Below, piece by piece: positions 21,741 to 32,271 of a stretch of DNA of 64,000 nt. The notes beneath the pieces were generated by a model that saw only the letters and a list, made by a program, of their open reading frames with translations, did not search any database and was not told the origin of the DNA. This DNA is from Falsiroseomonas selenitidurans (GTDB taxonomy: Bacteria; Pseudomonadota; Alphaproteobacteria; Acetobacterales; Acetobacteraceae): assembly GCF_012103215.1 (NCBI RefSeq), contig NZ_JAAVNE010000005.1, positions 62,001-126,000 on the forward strand, given 5' to 3'. The position numbers and the translations under genes are program-made. The stretch's first letter is position 1. Every line of letters starts with the position of its first letter.

Positions 21741-24700
21741 ATGAGCGGATCGCAGGCCGTCACGGCGCTGGTGTTCGACGCTTCGGATGCCGCGGCCGGT
21801 GCCGCGCAGTTCGACGCCGCCGGCCGGCGGATCATCGCCGCGAACCAGGCCGTGGCCACCGCGACCACCCGGACCGTGGACGCCATCGGCAATTCCGAAC
21901 GCGCGCTGGCCCGCCTCACCGAACGGTTCGACCCGGCCTACAGGGCGCAGCAGATCTTCGCGCGCGAGGCCGAGAAGGCGACGCGCATCCTGGATGCCAG
22001 CGGGGCTGCGGAGACCCGACGGGCGCAGATCCTCGCGGCCGTCGCCGATCGCTACGACCCGCTGATCCGCGCGGAACGCGAGCGCGCGCGGGCGGCGGAG
22101 GATGCATCGCGGGAAGCCACCCGTGCCGATGAGGCCGCGGCGGAGGCCAAGCGCCGCGCCGTGGCGTCCCAGCTTGCGGACCTCGCCCGCCTGCGCGCGG
22201 CCATCGACCCGCTGTATGCCGCGAACCAGCGCGCCGCGGAGGCGGTGGAGACGCTGGACCAGGCCTTCCGCCGCGGCCAGATCGGTGCCGCGGACTATTC
22301 CCGCTCCGTCGCGCTGGTCGGCCAGCAGCGCGACCGCGCCGTCGCGCAGGCCGATGGCAGCGCCGCCGCCGCGCGCGCGGCAGCCGCGGCGGTGGAGCAG
22401 GAGGCGGCGGCCTTCACCCGGCTGCGCGTCGCGCTCGACCCCGCCTTCGCCAGCCAGCAGCGCGCCGCCGCGGCGGCGGGCGCGCTGGCGCAGCAGCAGG
22501 ATGTGCTGAACGCGGCCCTGGCGCGCGGCGCCGTCTCGCAGGCCGAGCATGCCCGGCTGGTGGCCGCGGCGACGGCCGCCCATCAGCGTTCCACCCTCGG
22601 CGTCGCGGATTTCGCGGTGGCGAACGACAATGCCGGCGCCTCGGCCCGCCGGCTCGGCCAGTTCGCCGGCCAGGCGGGTTTCCAGGTGCAGGACTTCACC
22701 GTCCAGGTCGCCGGCGGCCAGAACGCCCTGGTCGCCTTCGCGCAGCAGGGCTCGCAGCTGCTGGGCTTCCTTGGCCCGGCCGGCGCGATCGCCGGCGCGG
22801 CGCTGGCCATCGCCGCGGTCACTGCGAACTTCCTGCTGGGCCGCGACGCCGCGGATCTGATGCGCGAAAGCCTGGAGCGCCAGGCGGCCTCCTTCCAGGC
22901 GGTGGAGCAGGAAGCCCAGCGCCTGCGCGACGGCCTGGCGACAGAAGCGCGCCAGGTGCGCGAGCTTGCCACCTACTACGACACGCTGACCGATGCGCGG
23001 CGCAGCCAGGAGCTGCGGCAGTTCACGCGCGATCAGCAGGATCTGATCGCGACGCAGGACCGGCTGCGCGACAGCGCGCTCGGCGTCACCGCCGCGCTGT
23101 CGCAGCAGTTCCAGCAGCAGATCTTCGATGCGGAGCAGGGGGCGGCCCGCGACTATGGGCGAGGCTCGCCGGAATACGCGGCCATCGTCTCCAACCCCGA
23201 TCTGGAGCGCATGCGGCAATTCGTCGCGCTCGTCGAAGGCTTCCGGGAGACCGGCGACGTCAGCCGGGAGGCACTGGCCCGGCTGTATCAGGGCATGCTC
23301 GGCCTTGCGGATGGCTCGGATATCGTCAGCGAGCGACTGCGCCGCCAGGCCACGGAGCTCGACAAGCTCACCGGCACGGCGGGCGAGGTGGAGGCGGCGC
23401 AGACGCAGCTCGAACTGCGCGCGCGGGCGCTCGGCCTGGGCATCGACACGGCAACCGCGGCGTCGGAGCGGCTGCGGCGCGCGCTGGACGCGCTCAAATC
23501 CTATGATGCGCGCATCGCCGACGGCATCGGCCAGGAAATCGGCGACCTGCAGCGCCAGGTGAATGCCGCGACCCGCGGTGCCGATGCGCTGCGGCTGGAG
23601 CAGGCGGACATCGCGCGGGAGGCGCGGCTGCGGGATCTGCTGGCGGATCGCGCCAAGGAGCTGGAGCGGCTTGGCATCACGGGCCAGGACGCGGCGGACA
23701 GCATGGCCGCCTTTCGCGCGGAAAACGATGCCAACCTGCGACAGGCGCAGCGGCTGACGGAACAGCTGCGCCAACAGGAGGAAGGCTTCCGGTCGGTCAC
23801 CCGCGCGGCGCGCCAGACCGTCGAGGCCTATGGCGATGTCCGCAGCACCAGCCCCTCCGGCCTGGAGATCCTCGGCGCCGCCGATCAGCGCGCCATCACG
23901 GAGATCCAGCGGGCGCTGCGCAACAGCGAGATCGACCCGGCCGTGCGGGAGCGCTCGATGCAGCGGGCGCTGCAGGATGCGTCGCGGGAGGCCGAACGGC
24001 TTGACCGGCAATTCGACAGCCTGACCAATGATTTCGGCAGGTCCCTGACGCAGACCACCTTTGCCGCGCTGGAGGAGGGGGCGGGCCGCGGCCAGTCGGT
24101 GTTCGCCTCCCTGGCCTCGGGATTCGGCTCCATCCTGCGGCAATCCGTCGCGCAAGCCCTGAATGTCAGCCTGGTGACCCCGGGCATCCGCTCCCTGGCG
24201 TCCGGCATCGGCTTCACCGGCGCGGATGGCGGCCAAGGCAGCCTGCTGGGCAGCCTCGGCAACTACACGGGCCTGTCCGGGCTGCTGCCGAATGGCGGCA
24301 TCCTCGGCGGCGTCAATAGCCTGGGCGTGTCGTCCGGGCTGTTCGGCAATGGCATCACCGCATTGTCGCAAGGCCCGACCCTATCCGGGGCGACGCTGGA
24401 CAGCACCGCCGTCTCGGGTCTGTTCGGCTCCGCCTCGCTGTCCAGCGTCCTTGGCGGCGCCGGCCTTGGCTTCGGCGCCGGCACCCTGCTGAACAGCGTC
24501 CTCGGCGGCAACAGCGCCGGCGGCATGGTGGGCAGCGGCGCGGGCGCGCTGGCGGGCTCGCTGGCGGCGGCCGGCGGCTTCCTGGGGCCGCTTGGCGTCC
24601 TGGGCGGCGGGCTGCTGGGCGGCGCGCTCGGCGGCGGCCTTGGCGGCCTGTTGGGCGGCGGCGCGGCCAACAACGCCTACGGCTTCACCCTTTCGGCGCA

Positions 24701-27700
24701 GGACGGCCAGCTGGCCGCCAGCGGCCTGTCCACCACGGGCAATGGCAATGGCGGGGCGGAGGTGCTGGCGCAGGCGCAGCAGGCCATCGCCGCGGCCAAT
24801 GCTGTGATCGCCGCCGCCGGCGTGACGGTGCAGGACAACCGCCGCGCCATCACCGGCACCAATTCCGCGGACCAGTCGGCATCCCTGGCCGATGCCCTCC
24901 GCTACTTCAGCTTCGGCGCGACGAACGACAACCGCCTGGACACCGTGCTGCAGGGCCGGCAGTTCGACAGCGTCGAGGCCCTGGCCGGCCTGATCCAGGA
25001 GGTGCAGGCCCTGGGCGCCGCGGTCGATGCCATCGCCGATCCGGTCTCCGCCTTCCAGCAGCAGGTCAACGCGCTGCAGACCAGCTTCGACGCCTCCATC
25101 CAATCCGCCCAGCGGCTGGGCTTCGGCGAGGCCGAGCTGACCGCGGAGCGTGCCAAGCAGGTGGCGGCGCTGATCGCGCAGCGCGACACGCAGGTCGCCG
25201 TCTCCCGCGCGGAGATCGCGGAGAACCTGCTGCGCGCCCAGGGCCGCACGGCGCAGGCCGATGCCGCCCAGTCGCAGCGGGAGGTCAATGCTGCCATCGA
25301 GGCCTATCGCACCAACCTCAAGGACATGGGCCTGACCCTGGCAGAGACCGCGCCGCATGTGGCCGCCCTGACGGAACAGCTGGTCGCCCAGCAGCAGGCC
25401 ACCGCCGCCGCCCTGCGTCAGCAGCAGCGGGAGGCGATCGACGCGCTGGATCTGCTCAGCCGCCAGGCCACCGCGGCCCTCAGCGGGAATGCCGGAGATC
25501 AGCTGGCCGCGGACCTGTTCGCCGCGGACAGCCGCGCGGCCTCCGCCGTCTCGGAACTGGAAGCGCAGTTGAAGGCGCTGGGCTTTGCCGCGGCGGACAT
25601 CACGCCGCGGGTGCGGCAGCTGATCCGCGCGCAGCAGGACCAGCGCCAGGCCATCATCGCAGAATACCAGGCCCGCCGCGACGCGGCCGCGCAGGCGCTG
25701 GACGATCGCCTGTTCGCCGCGACCACCGACACCAGCACACAGGATGGCGCGCTGGCGGCGCTGGAGCGCAGCCAGGCGCGGGAGCGGGTGGAGGCCGCGC
25801 GCATCGGCCTGGCGGACCTGACGGCGCTGGAAGCCACCCAGGCGGCGGAGCGCGCGGCCGTGGTGAAGCGCTTCGCTGATCAGGAACGCCAGGCGATCCT
25901 CTCCGCCGGCGGGTCCATCCGCAGCTACATCGACGGGCTGCGCTCCGGCGCCGGCGGCGGCGCCTCGCCGGAGGACCGGTTCAGCGCGGCGCAGGACGTC
26001 TTCGGGCGGGACCTGACGCTGGCGCGCGGTGGCGACCGGGATGCGCTGGCGCGCATCACCCAGTCGGCCGACACGCTGCTGCAATCCGGCCAGGCCATGT
26101 TTGCCTCCGGCGGGCAGTTCCAGGCGCTGCGCGACATGGTGCTGTCCAGCCTGGAAAGCCTGCCCGCGGTGAAGTCCTACGACCAGCTGATCTATGAGGA
26201 GCTGGCCAGCCTCGGCGGGTCCATCCAGGTGGAGGTGGCGCTGGCGGCGGAGCTGAAGCTGCGGGCGGACATCGACGCCGCGCTGGCGCTGATCGATACC
26301 AGCGCCGCCACGCCGCGCGCCAAGGCGGAGGCGGAAGCGGCCCTCAGCCAGCTGCGCGGCGTCGTGGACGCCATCCTGGTGCCCGGCGCCGTTACCTCGG
26401 CCGCGTTCGCTGCGGCGGCCGGCGCGATGTCCGCCATCACCGGCGCCCTGGCCGCCATCGCGGTCGCGCCAGGGGTCACGGATGCGGTGCGCAGCGAGGC
26501 GACAGCGCGGCTGCAGACCATCACGGCGGCCGTGTCGGCCCTCACCCTGGCGCCGGAGATCCCGGACACGGTGCGGGTCTCGGCCAGTCGGGCGCTGGAG
26601 GCGATCACGGGGGCCGTGGCGTCCATCGCCCTGGCGCCCGGCGTCACGGATGCGACCCGCGCGGCGGCGAATGCGGCGCTGGACGATATCCTGGGCCGGG
26701 TCTCGGCCATCAGCCTCGATGCTGCCATCCCGGCGGGTGTGCGGGAGCGCGCCAATGCGGTGCTGGCGACCATTGCCGGCAACGTCGCGTCGATCGCCCT
26801 GGCGCCCGGGGTCACCGATGCGGTGCGGGCCGCGGCCATCGCCCGTCTGGCTACCATCACCGGTGCCGTCAGCAGCATCAGCATGGCGGCGGCAGTGCCG
26901 GAGGCGGTGCGCGTCTCCGCCAGCACGGCGCTGGAGGCGATCTCGGGTGCGGTGACGGCCATTGCCCTGGCGCCCGGCGTCACGGATGCGACCCGCGCGG
27001 CGGCAAATGCGGCGCTGGACGATATCCTGGGCCGGGTCTCGGCCATCAGCCTCGATGCCGCCATCCCGGCGGGCGTGCGGGAGCGTGCCAATGCGGCGCT
27101 GGCGACGATCGCCGGGAACGTCGCGTCGATCGCCCTGGCGCCCGGGGTCACCGATGCAGTACGGGCCGCGGCCATCGCCCGTCTGGCCAACATCACCGGC
27201 GCCGTGAGCAGCATCAGCATGGCGGCGGCGGTGCCGGAGGCGGTGCGCGTTTCCGCTAGCACGGCGCTGGCCAGCATCAGCGGGGCGGTGAGCAGCATCG
27301 CCGTGGCACCTGGTGTCACCGACGTTACCAGGGCCAAGGCCAATGACGCCCTGGACACCATTGTCGGTCGGGTTTCGGCCATCACCATGGCGGCCGCAGT
27401 GCCCGAGGCGGTGCGGCTTACGGCCAACGCCGCCCTGGCCAGCCTGGCCGGCAATGTCGCCAGCATCGCCTTGGCGACGGGTGTAACCGACGCGGTGCGG
27501 GCCGCCGCCATTGCCCGGCTGGCCAGCATCACCGGCGCGGTCAGCAGCATCACGCTGGACCCTGCGGTGCCGGCCGCGGCCAAGGACAGCGCGACCAAGG
27601 CCCTGTCGACGATCGGCGGTGTCGTCTCGCAGATCGCGGTCTGGAACAGCGTCACCAATGCGGCGCGCGCTGCCGCGAACGAGGCCCTGAACGACATCGT

Positions 27701-29852
27701 CGGCGTCGTCTCCAAGATCAACGTCTGGAACAGCGTGACCAGCGCGGCCCGCGTCGCGGCCAATGATGCCCTGGGCAACATCGCCGGCAATGTCGGCTCG
27801 ATTTCCCTGGCGCCCGGGGTGACCGATGCGGTGCGGACCGCGGCCATCGCGCGGCTGGCCAGCATCACCGGCGCGGTCAGCAGCATCACCATGGCGCCGT
27901 CGGTGCCGGAGGCGGTCCAGATCGCCGCCAACAGCGCCCTTGCCAGTATCTCCGGCGCCGTCACCAGCATCGCCATTGCCCCCGGCGTGACCAACGCCAC
28001 CCGCCTGGCCGCCAATGACGCGCTGGATACCATCGTCGGCGTGGTTTCCCGCCTGAGCATGGACGCCGCCATCCCGGCCGGGGTGCGGGAGCGGGCGAGC
28101 GCGGCGCTGGCGACCATCGCCGGCAATGTGTCGTCGATCGCCCTGGCGACGGGCGTGACCGATGCGGTGCGGGCCGCGGCCATCGCCCATCTGGCCACCA
28201 TCACCGGCGCGGTCAGCAGCATCAGCATGGCGGCGGCGGTGCCGGAGGCGGTACGTGTCTCCGCCAGCACCGCGCTGGCCAGCATCAGCGGCGTGGTCAG
28301 CAGCATCGCGATCGCCCCCGGGGTGACCAACGCCACCCGCCTGGCCGCCAATGACGCGCTGGACACCATCGTCGGCGTGGTTTCCCGCCTGAGCATGGAT
28401 GCCGCCATCCCGGCCGGGGTGCGGGAACGGGCGAATGCGGCGCTGTCGGCTATCGCCGGCAACGTCGCCAGCATCGCCCTGGCGACGGGTGTGACCGAAG
28501 AGGTGCGGGCAGCGGCCATTGCCCGGCTGGCCAGCATCACCGGCGCGGTCAGCAGCATCACCATGGCGCCGTCGGTGCCGGCCGCGGCCAAGGACAGCGC
28601 GACCAAGGCCCTGTCGACGATCGGCGGTGTCGTCTCGCAGATCGCGGTCTGGAACAGCGTCACCAATGCGGCGCGCGCTGCCGCGAACGAAGCCCTGGAC
28701 GACATCGTCGGCGTCGTCTCCAAGATCAACGTCTGGAACAGCGTGACCAGCGCGGCCCGCGTCGCGGCCAATGATGCCCTGGGCAATATCGCCGGCAGCA
28801 TCAGCGAGATCGTGCTGGCGCCGGGCGCGACCGACCAGGTGAAGCAGGCTCTGCTGCGCGACGTCGGCAGCATCACCAGCGTCTTGAAGGTGGCGTCCGA
28901 CATCTCGGGCATCCCGGCCGATCAGCTCGACGTGCTGTTCAGCGCCTCGGAGGTCATCACGCGGGCCATCGCGCTGCAGGCCACCGGCGGCACGCTGACC
29001 GCCGGCCAGCGGGACATCCTGCGGGCGGAGGCCGGAAAGTTCGACCGGGTGCTCAACAGCATCCTCGGCGGCGCGACCAGCCTCACCGCGGACCAGCGCG
29101 CGATACTGACCGCTGCCTCTGGCACCGTGGACCGGATCCTGCGCAACCAGGTGGAGACGACGGAAACCGTCTCCATCAGCCGGTCGATCGACGACAAGAT
29201 CGGCGCGGCGCTGGCGACGCTGAACTACTCGGTGGCGCAGCAGCTCTCCTACCTGCACAACCTCGGCGACGTGCGGACCTATCTGTTCCACCTGCGGGAG
29301 GCCGCGCGCGGGGCGGGCGGTGGCCTGCGCGTCACCACGCTGCAGGCCAGCGGCGCCCTGAATGATGGCTTTGCCGTAGGTGGGAGCGAACTGGCCAACG
29401 CGCCGAGCTGGGGCGGGAACTATGGCGGGCTGCTCGCCAACGCGCTGGGCAACGCCATGGCGCATGCGCGCCTCATCCCCTTCGCCCTCGGCGGCCTGCC
29501 GGAGGTGGTCAGCGCGCCAACCATCGCGCCAATGGCCCTGTTCGGGGAGGCGGGGCCGGAGGCGATCATGCCGCTGCGCCGCGGCCGCGACGGCCGCCTG
29601 GGCGTCGAGGTGGTGGGGGCCAGCTCCTACCAGGCCAACGACAACCGCGCCGTGGTGGCGGAATTGCAGGCGGCGCGGCGCGAACTGGCGCAGATGCGGC
29701 AGGAACTGGCTGCCATCCGCCAGGGCCAGGACGGCCAGACGCAGGTGATCGCCGCCTCCGGTGACCAGAACATGGCCGGCCAGCGGGACATGGCGCGCAT
29801 GCTGGCCGAAATGCGCGCTTCCGAGCGCCTCGCCCGGGCGCGGCCGGCATGA
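21741..29852 (+). CDS. Phage tail tape measure protein with giant repeat domain
   Basis: 2703 aa; AGGAGG lies 6 nt before the ATG. Residues 1-700 are alanine/arginine-rich coiled coil with tape-measure hallmarks. A hydrophobic stretch (about 345-375, GFLGPAGAIAGAALAIAAV) and glycine-rich segments (about 810-980) follow. Residues about 1573-2384 are 29 units of a 28-residue repeat. The C-terminus has the typical FALGGLPEVVSAPTIAPM and GEAGPEAIMPLRRG signature of tape measures with the conserved tail-tip-facing end, then a final coiled coil. The protein sets tail length; at about 1.5 angstrom per helical residue it would imply a tail near 400 nm, unusually long. It is divergent from a toxin gene and overlaps the next tail gene by 4 nt. 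Confidence 0.95.
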   Translation: MSGSQAVTALVFDASDAAAGAAQFDAAGRRIIAANQAVATATTRTVDAIGNSERALARLTERFDPAYRAQQIFAREAEKATRILDASGAAETRRAQILAAVADRYDPLIRAERERARAAEDASREATRADEAAAEAKRRAVASQLADLARLRAAIDPLYAANQRAAEAVETLDQAFRRGQIGAADYSRSVALVGQQRDRAVAQADGSAAAARAAAAAVEQEAAAFTRLRVALDPAFASQQRAAAAAGALAQQQDVLNAALARGAVSQAEHARLVAAATAAHQRSTLGVADFAVANDNAGASARRLGQFAGQAGFQVQDFTVQVAGGQNALVAFAQQGSQLLGFLGPAGAIAGAALAIAAVTANFLLGRDAADLMRESLERQAASFQAVEQEAQRLRDGLATEARQVRELATYYDTLTDARRSQELRQFTRDQQDLIATQDRLRDSALGVTAALSQQFQQQIFDAEQGAARDYGRGSPEYAAIVSNPDLERMRQFVALVEGFRETGDVSREALARLYQGMLGLADGSDIVSERLRRQATELDKLTGTAGEVEAAQTQLELRARALGLGIDTATAASERLRRALDALKSYDARIADGIGQEIGDLQRQVNAATRGADALRLEQADIAREARLRDLLADRAKELERLGITGQDAADSMAAFRAENDANLRQAQRLTEQLRQQEEGFRSVTRAARQTVEAYGDVRSTSPSGLEILGAADQRAITEIQRALRNSEIDPAVRERSMQRALQDASREAERLDRQFDSLTNDFGRSLTQTTFAALEEGAGRGQSVFASLASGFGSILRQSVAQALNVSLVTPGIRSLASGIGFTGADGGQGSLLGSLGNYTGLSGLLPNGGILGGVNSLGVSSGLFGNGITALSQGPTLSGATLDSTAVSGLFGSASLSSVLGGAGLGFGAGTLLNSVLGGNSAGGMVGSGAGALAGSLAAAGGFLGPLGVLGGGLLGGALGGGLGGLLGGGAANNAYGFTLSAQDGQLAASGLSTTGNGNGGAEVLAQAQQAIAAANAVIAAAGVTVQDNRRAITGTNSADQSASLADALRYFSFGATNDNRLDTVLQGRQFDSVEALAGLIQEVQALGAAVDAIADPVSAFQQQVNALQTSFDASIQSAQRLGFGEAELTAERAKQVAALIAQRDTQVAVSRAEIAENLLRAQGRTAQADAAQSQREVNAAIEAYRTNLKDMGLTLAETAPHVAALTEQLVAQQQATAAALRQQQREAIDALDLLSRQATAALSGNAGDQLAADLFAADSRAASAVSELEAQLKALGFAAADITPRVRQLIRAQQDQRQAIIAEYQARRDAAAQALDDRLFAATTDTSTQDGALAALERSQARERVEAARIGLADLTALEATQAAERAAVVKRFADQERQAILSAGGSIRSYIDGLRSGAGGGASPEDRFSAAQDVFGRDLTLARGGDRDALARITQSADTLLQSGQAMFASGGQFQALRDMVLSSLESLPAVKSYDQLIYEELASLGGSIQVEVALAAELKLRADIDAALALIDTSAATPRAKAEAEAALSQLRGVVDAILVPGAVTSAAFAAAAGAMSAITGALAAIAVAPGVTDAVRSEATARLQTITAAVSALTLAPEIPDTVRVSASRALEAITGAVASIALAPGVTDATRAAANAALDDILGRVSAISLDAAIPAGVRERANAVLATIAGNVASIALAPGVTDAVRAAAIARLATITGAVSSISMAAAVPEAVRVSASTALEAISGAVTAIALAPGVTDATRAAANAALDDILGRVSAISLDAAIPAGVRERANAALATIAGNVASIALAPGVTDAVRAAAIARLANITGAVSSISMAAAVPEAVRVSASTALASISGAVSSIAVAPGVTDVTRAKANDALDTIVGRVSAITMAAAVPEAVRLTANAALASLAGNVASIALATGVTDAVRAAAIARLASITGAVSSITLDPAVPAAAKDSATKALSTIGGVVSQIAVWNSVTNAARAAANEALNDIVGVVSKINVWNSVTSAARVAANDALGNIAGNVGSISLAPGVTDAVRTAAIARLASITGAVSSITMAPSVPEAVQIAANSALASISGAVTSIAIAPGVTNATRLAANDALDTIVGVVSRLSMDAAIPAGVRERASAALATIAGNVSSIALATGVTDAVRAAAIAHLATITGAVSSISMAAAVPEAVRVSASTALASISGVVSSIAIAPGVTNATRLAANDALDTIVGVVSRLSMDAAIPAGVRERANAALSAIAGNVASIALATGVTEEVRAAAIARLASITGAVSSITMAPSVPAAAKDSATKALSTIGGVVSQIAVWNSVTNAARAAANEALDDIVGVVSKINVWNSVTSAARVAANDALGNIAGSISEIVLAPGATDQVKQALLRDVGSITSVLKVASDISGIPADQLDVLFSASEVITRAIALQATGGTLTAGQRDILRAEAGKFDRVLNSILGGATSLTADQRAILTAASGTVDRILRNQVETTETVSISRSIDDKIGAALATLNYSVAQQLSYLHNLGDVRTYLFHLREAARGAGGGLRVTTLQASGALNDGFAVGGSELANAPSWGGNYGGLLANALGNAMAHARLIPFALGGLPEVVSAPTIAPMALFGEAGPEAIMPLRRGRDGRLGVEVVGASSYQANDNRAVVAELQAARRELAQMRQELAAIRQGQDGQTQVIAASGDQNMAGQRDMARMLAEMRASERLARARPA
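26457..28892 (+). repeat. 29 tandem 84-bp (28-aa) repeats in the tape measure gene
   Basis: Each unit follows the pattern I-x-[LVM]-A-P-x-V-[TP]-[DE]-A-V-R-x-x-A-x-x-A-L-x-x-I-x-G-x-V-S-S. No insertions or deletions break the 84-bp register. Units fall into types (GVTDAVR, VPEAVR, GVTDATR, AIPAGVR, WNSVT) that recur every four units, giving seven 336-bp super-repeats plus one terminal unit. The VPAAAK-WNSVT-WNSVT block at about 27574-27790 recurs nearly identically at 28579-28796, showing recent duplication or gene conversion. Confidence 0.9.
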
Positions 29853-31411
29853 GCCTGATCTACCTGGCGGAGATCACCGCCTATGACCCGGCTGGCCCCG
29901 GCGTCGTCACCCTGCGCTACGCCACCGGCGCCGGCTACAGTGGCCCCGGTGCGCCGGGCTACTACGAGCCGCGGATCATCCGCCCGGCGCAGCTGCGCCG
30001 CACCGCCTTCGGCAGCGGCACGACCAGCGGCGCGGTGGAGACCGGCTATGGCGAGCTGGTGCTGGCCAATATCGACGGTGGGCTGGATGGGCTGATCGAT
30101 CTCGGCCTGGACGGCCGCAGCATCCGCATCCTGCAGGGCGACGATGCCGCGGCCTATGGCAGCTTCCAGGTGCTCTTCGCCGGCACCATGGAGCAGCCGC
30201 GCTTCACCCTGGCCGAGGTGGCGATCCTGATCCGGGATCGCCTCTTCGAGCTCGACCGGCCGCTGCAGCCGACGAAGTTCGCCGGCACCAACGTCCTGCC
30301 GGATGGCCTGGAGGGCACCGACGACATCAAGGGCCAGCCCAAGCCCGTCGCGCTCGGCCTGGTCGAGAACGTGGCCCCGCCCATGGTGAACACGGCGCGG
30401 CTGATCCTGCAGCTGGCCGCCGGCTCCATCGCCGGCGCGACCCTCTATGATAACGGCGTCGCCCTGACGGCCGGTGCCGCCTATGCGGACATCGCCGACA
30501 TGCAGGCCAACGCCCCGGCCGCCGGCGCCGCCCGCCTGCTCGCCACCGCCGGCGGCAGCTATGCCCGGCTCGGGTCGAGCCCGGCCGGCCAGGTCACCGC
30601 GGACATCACCCAGGTGGCGAGCGCGGCCGATCGCACCGTGGCGCAGCTGTTGCTGGGCCTGGCCACCGGCCCGGGCGGCATCGATCCGGCCGATGTTGTC
30701 TCCGCCGATGTCACCGCGCTCGACAGCGCCGCCCCGGCCGTTTGCGGCTACTGGGCCGGCGGCGAGGCCAGCGTCCGCCAAGCCATGGAGGCGGTGGCCG
30801 CTTCCGCCGGCGTCTGGTTCGGCTTCGATCGCCTCGGTCGGCTCCGCATGACGCAGCTCGCCGCACCCGCCGGCACGCCCGCCGCCACCTTCACGCGGCT
30901 CGACAGCAGCCGCGTCGCCACCGCAACCATCATCGACATCCTGGAGATCGAGCGCGAGACCTCGGGCGATGCCGGCCGCGGCATGCCCGCCTACCGCGTG
31001 ACGGTGGAGTACCGCCGGAACCACACGGTGCAGACCGATGGCCTGGGCGGCGTGGTGGATGCCGCCCGGCGGGAGTTCCTCCGCGCGGAGTACCGCAGCG
31101 CCACCGCCACGGATGCCACGGTGCAGATTGTTCACCTGCTGGCGCCGGAGCTCGCCTTCCGGGGGCTGCTGGCCAATCCGGCTGACGCGCAGGCGGAGGC
31201 CGATCGGCTGCTCGCCCTCTACAAGGTCCGACGCGACCTGCTGCGGCTGCGCGCCCGCCTCGGCGATGCCCTGGCAGCGACGCTGGACCTCGGTGCGGTG
31301 GTGGAGGTTCGCCTGCCGCGCCTCGGCTATGGCGGCGGCAAGCTGTTCCGGATCCTCGGCATCGAGACGGACGCCGAGCGCGGCCTGGTCGATTTCAACC
31401 TCTGGGGCTGA
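29849..31411 (+). CDS. Phage tail-tip/hub protein
   Basis: 520 aa. The start overlaps the tape measure stop (ATGA). The N-terminal 200 residues (TLRYATGAGYSGPGAPGYYEPRI-like beta segment, KFAGTNVLPDGLEGTDDIKG) and the central DPADVVSADVTALDS region resemble baseplate/hub tail proteins following tape measures in alphaproteobacterial siphophages. The C-terminus is beta-rich (VVEVRLPRLGYGGGKLFRIL). It probably forms the tail tip around the end of the tape measure. No enzymatic motif seen. Confidence 0.8.
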   Translation: MSLIYLAEITAYDPAGPGVVTLRYATGAGYSGPGAPGYYEPRIIRPAQLRRTAFGSGTTSGAVETGYGELVLANIDGGLDGLIDLGLDGRSIRILQGDDAAAYGSFQVLFAGTMEQPRFTLAEVAILIRDRLFELDRPLQPTKFAGTNVLPDGLEGTDDIKGQPKPVALGLVENVAPPMVNTARLILQLAAGSIAGATLYDNGVALTAGAAYADIADMQANAPAAGAARLLATAGGSYARLGSSPAGQVTADITQVASAADRTVAQLLLGLATGPGGIDPADVVSADVTALDSAAPAVCGYWAGGEASVRQAMEAVAASAGVWFGFDRLGRLRMTQLAAPAGTPAATFTRLDSSRVATATIIDILEIERETSGDAGRGMPAYRVTVEYRRNHTVQTDGLGGVVDAARREFLRAEYRSATATDATVQIVHLLAPELAFRGLLANPADAQAEADRLLALYKVRRDLLRLRARLGDALAATLDLGAVVEVRLPRLGYGGGKLFRILGIETDAERGLVDFNLWG

Positions 31412-31413
31412 GC

Positions 31414-32271
31414 ATGGAACGCATGGTCATCGGCTGGCCACGCTGGACGCCGGACGTGACGTGGTCGGGTGGCTCCTGGAGCGCGACCTACCCCGTCGCC
31501 AACCTCGGGCTGCTGCCGCTGTCGCGCGTCGCGCGCAGCAGCTCAGCCGCCACGGCCGACACGCAGTTCATCGGCACGCTGTCCGCCAGCCGGCCGATCC
31601 GCGCCCTGGCGCTGGCGCGGCACAACATCACGGTGGGTGGGCGGATGCGGGTGCGCCTCTACGGCGATGCCTCCCGCACCATCATGGTCTTCGACAGCGG
31701 CTGGTTCGACGTGTGGCCGGAGGTCTTCCCCTACGAGACACTGGAATGGGAGGACGACGCCTGGTGGACCGGCAAGTACACCGCGGCCGAAATAGCCGGC
31801 TATGCGCCGACGCGGCCCGTCTGGCTCGGTGCCGTCTACCTGGCGCGCGCCTTCCGCGTGGAGATCGACGACACCGCCAACCCCGCCGGCTTCGTGCAGA
31901 TCGGCCTCTGTGAGGTCGCGCAGGGCTGGCAGGTCAGCGTCAACCCGTCGCCGGGTTATGCCGAGGGCCATCGCTTCCGGACCGAGGTGGCCGAGGCGCT
32001 GGGCGGCGTGCGCTACTTCGAGCGCCGCGACAAGCCGCGCGTGGCGCGCGGCACGATCGAGAACCTGTCGCGCGACGAGGCCATGGCGCGCGGATTCGAA
32101 CTGCATCGCCAGGCCGACCTCGACCAGCCCTTCCTGTTCTTCCCCTTCCCGGACGAGACGCTGCACTGGCTGCGCACGGCCTTCGTCGCGCGGCTGGTCG
32201 ATCCCGGGCTGATCGCCTTCTCGTCGTTCAACCGCAACAGCTTCCCCTTTGCCGTGGAGGAGGTGCTTTGA
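31414..32271 (+). CDS. Phage tail protein
   Basis: 285 aa, 2 bp after the hub gene. It contains LSASRPIRALALARHNITVG and RVRLYGDASRTIM, then WPEVFPYETLEWEDDAWW and a C-terminal ETLHWLRTAFVARL, a family seen in tail-tip regions of similar prophages (annotated only as phage tail protein). Beta-rich, probably part of the distal tail or fibre-attachment structure. A CRISPR spacer (53535-53566) weakly resembles its RMRVR region. Confidence 0.75.
   Translation: MERMVIGWPRWTPDVTWSGGSWSATYPVANLGLLPLSRVARSSSAATADTQFIGTLSASRPIRALALARHNITVGGRMRVRLYGDASRTIMVFDSGWFDVWPEVFPYETLEWEDDAWWTGKYTAAEIAGYAPTRPVWLGAVYLARAFRVEIDDTANPAGFVQIGLCEVAQGWQVSVNPSPGYAEGHRFRTEVAEALGGVRYFERRDKPRVARGTIENLSRDEAMARGFELHRQADLDQPFLFFPFPDETLHWLRTAFVARLVDPGLIAFSSFNRNSFPFAVEEVL

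Noticed and set aside
21726..24371. Long open frame of 881 codons on the minus strand
   Set aside because: It is antisense to the tape-measure gene; composition (Arg/Gly/His-rich) is typical of a shadow frame in GC-rich DNA.
24381..29465. 1694-codon minus-strand open frame opposite the tape-measure repeats
   Set aside because: Its apparent repeat protein mirrors the 84-bp repeats of the real gene; no ribosome binding site or family match.
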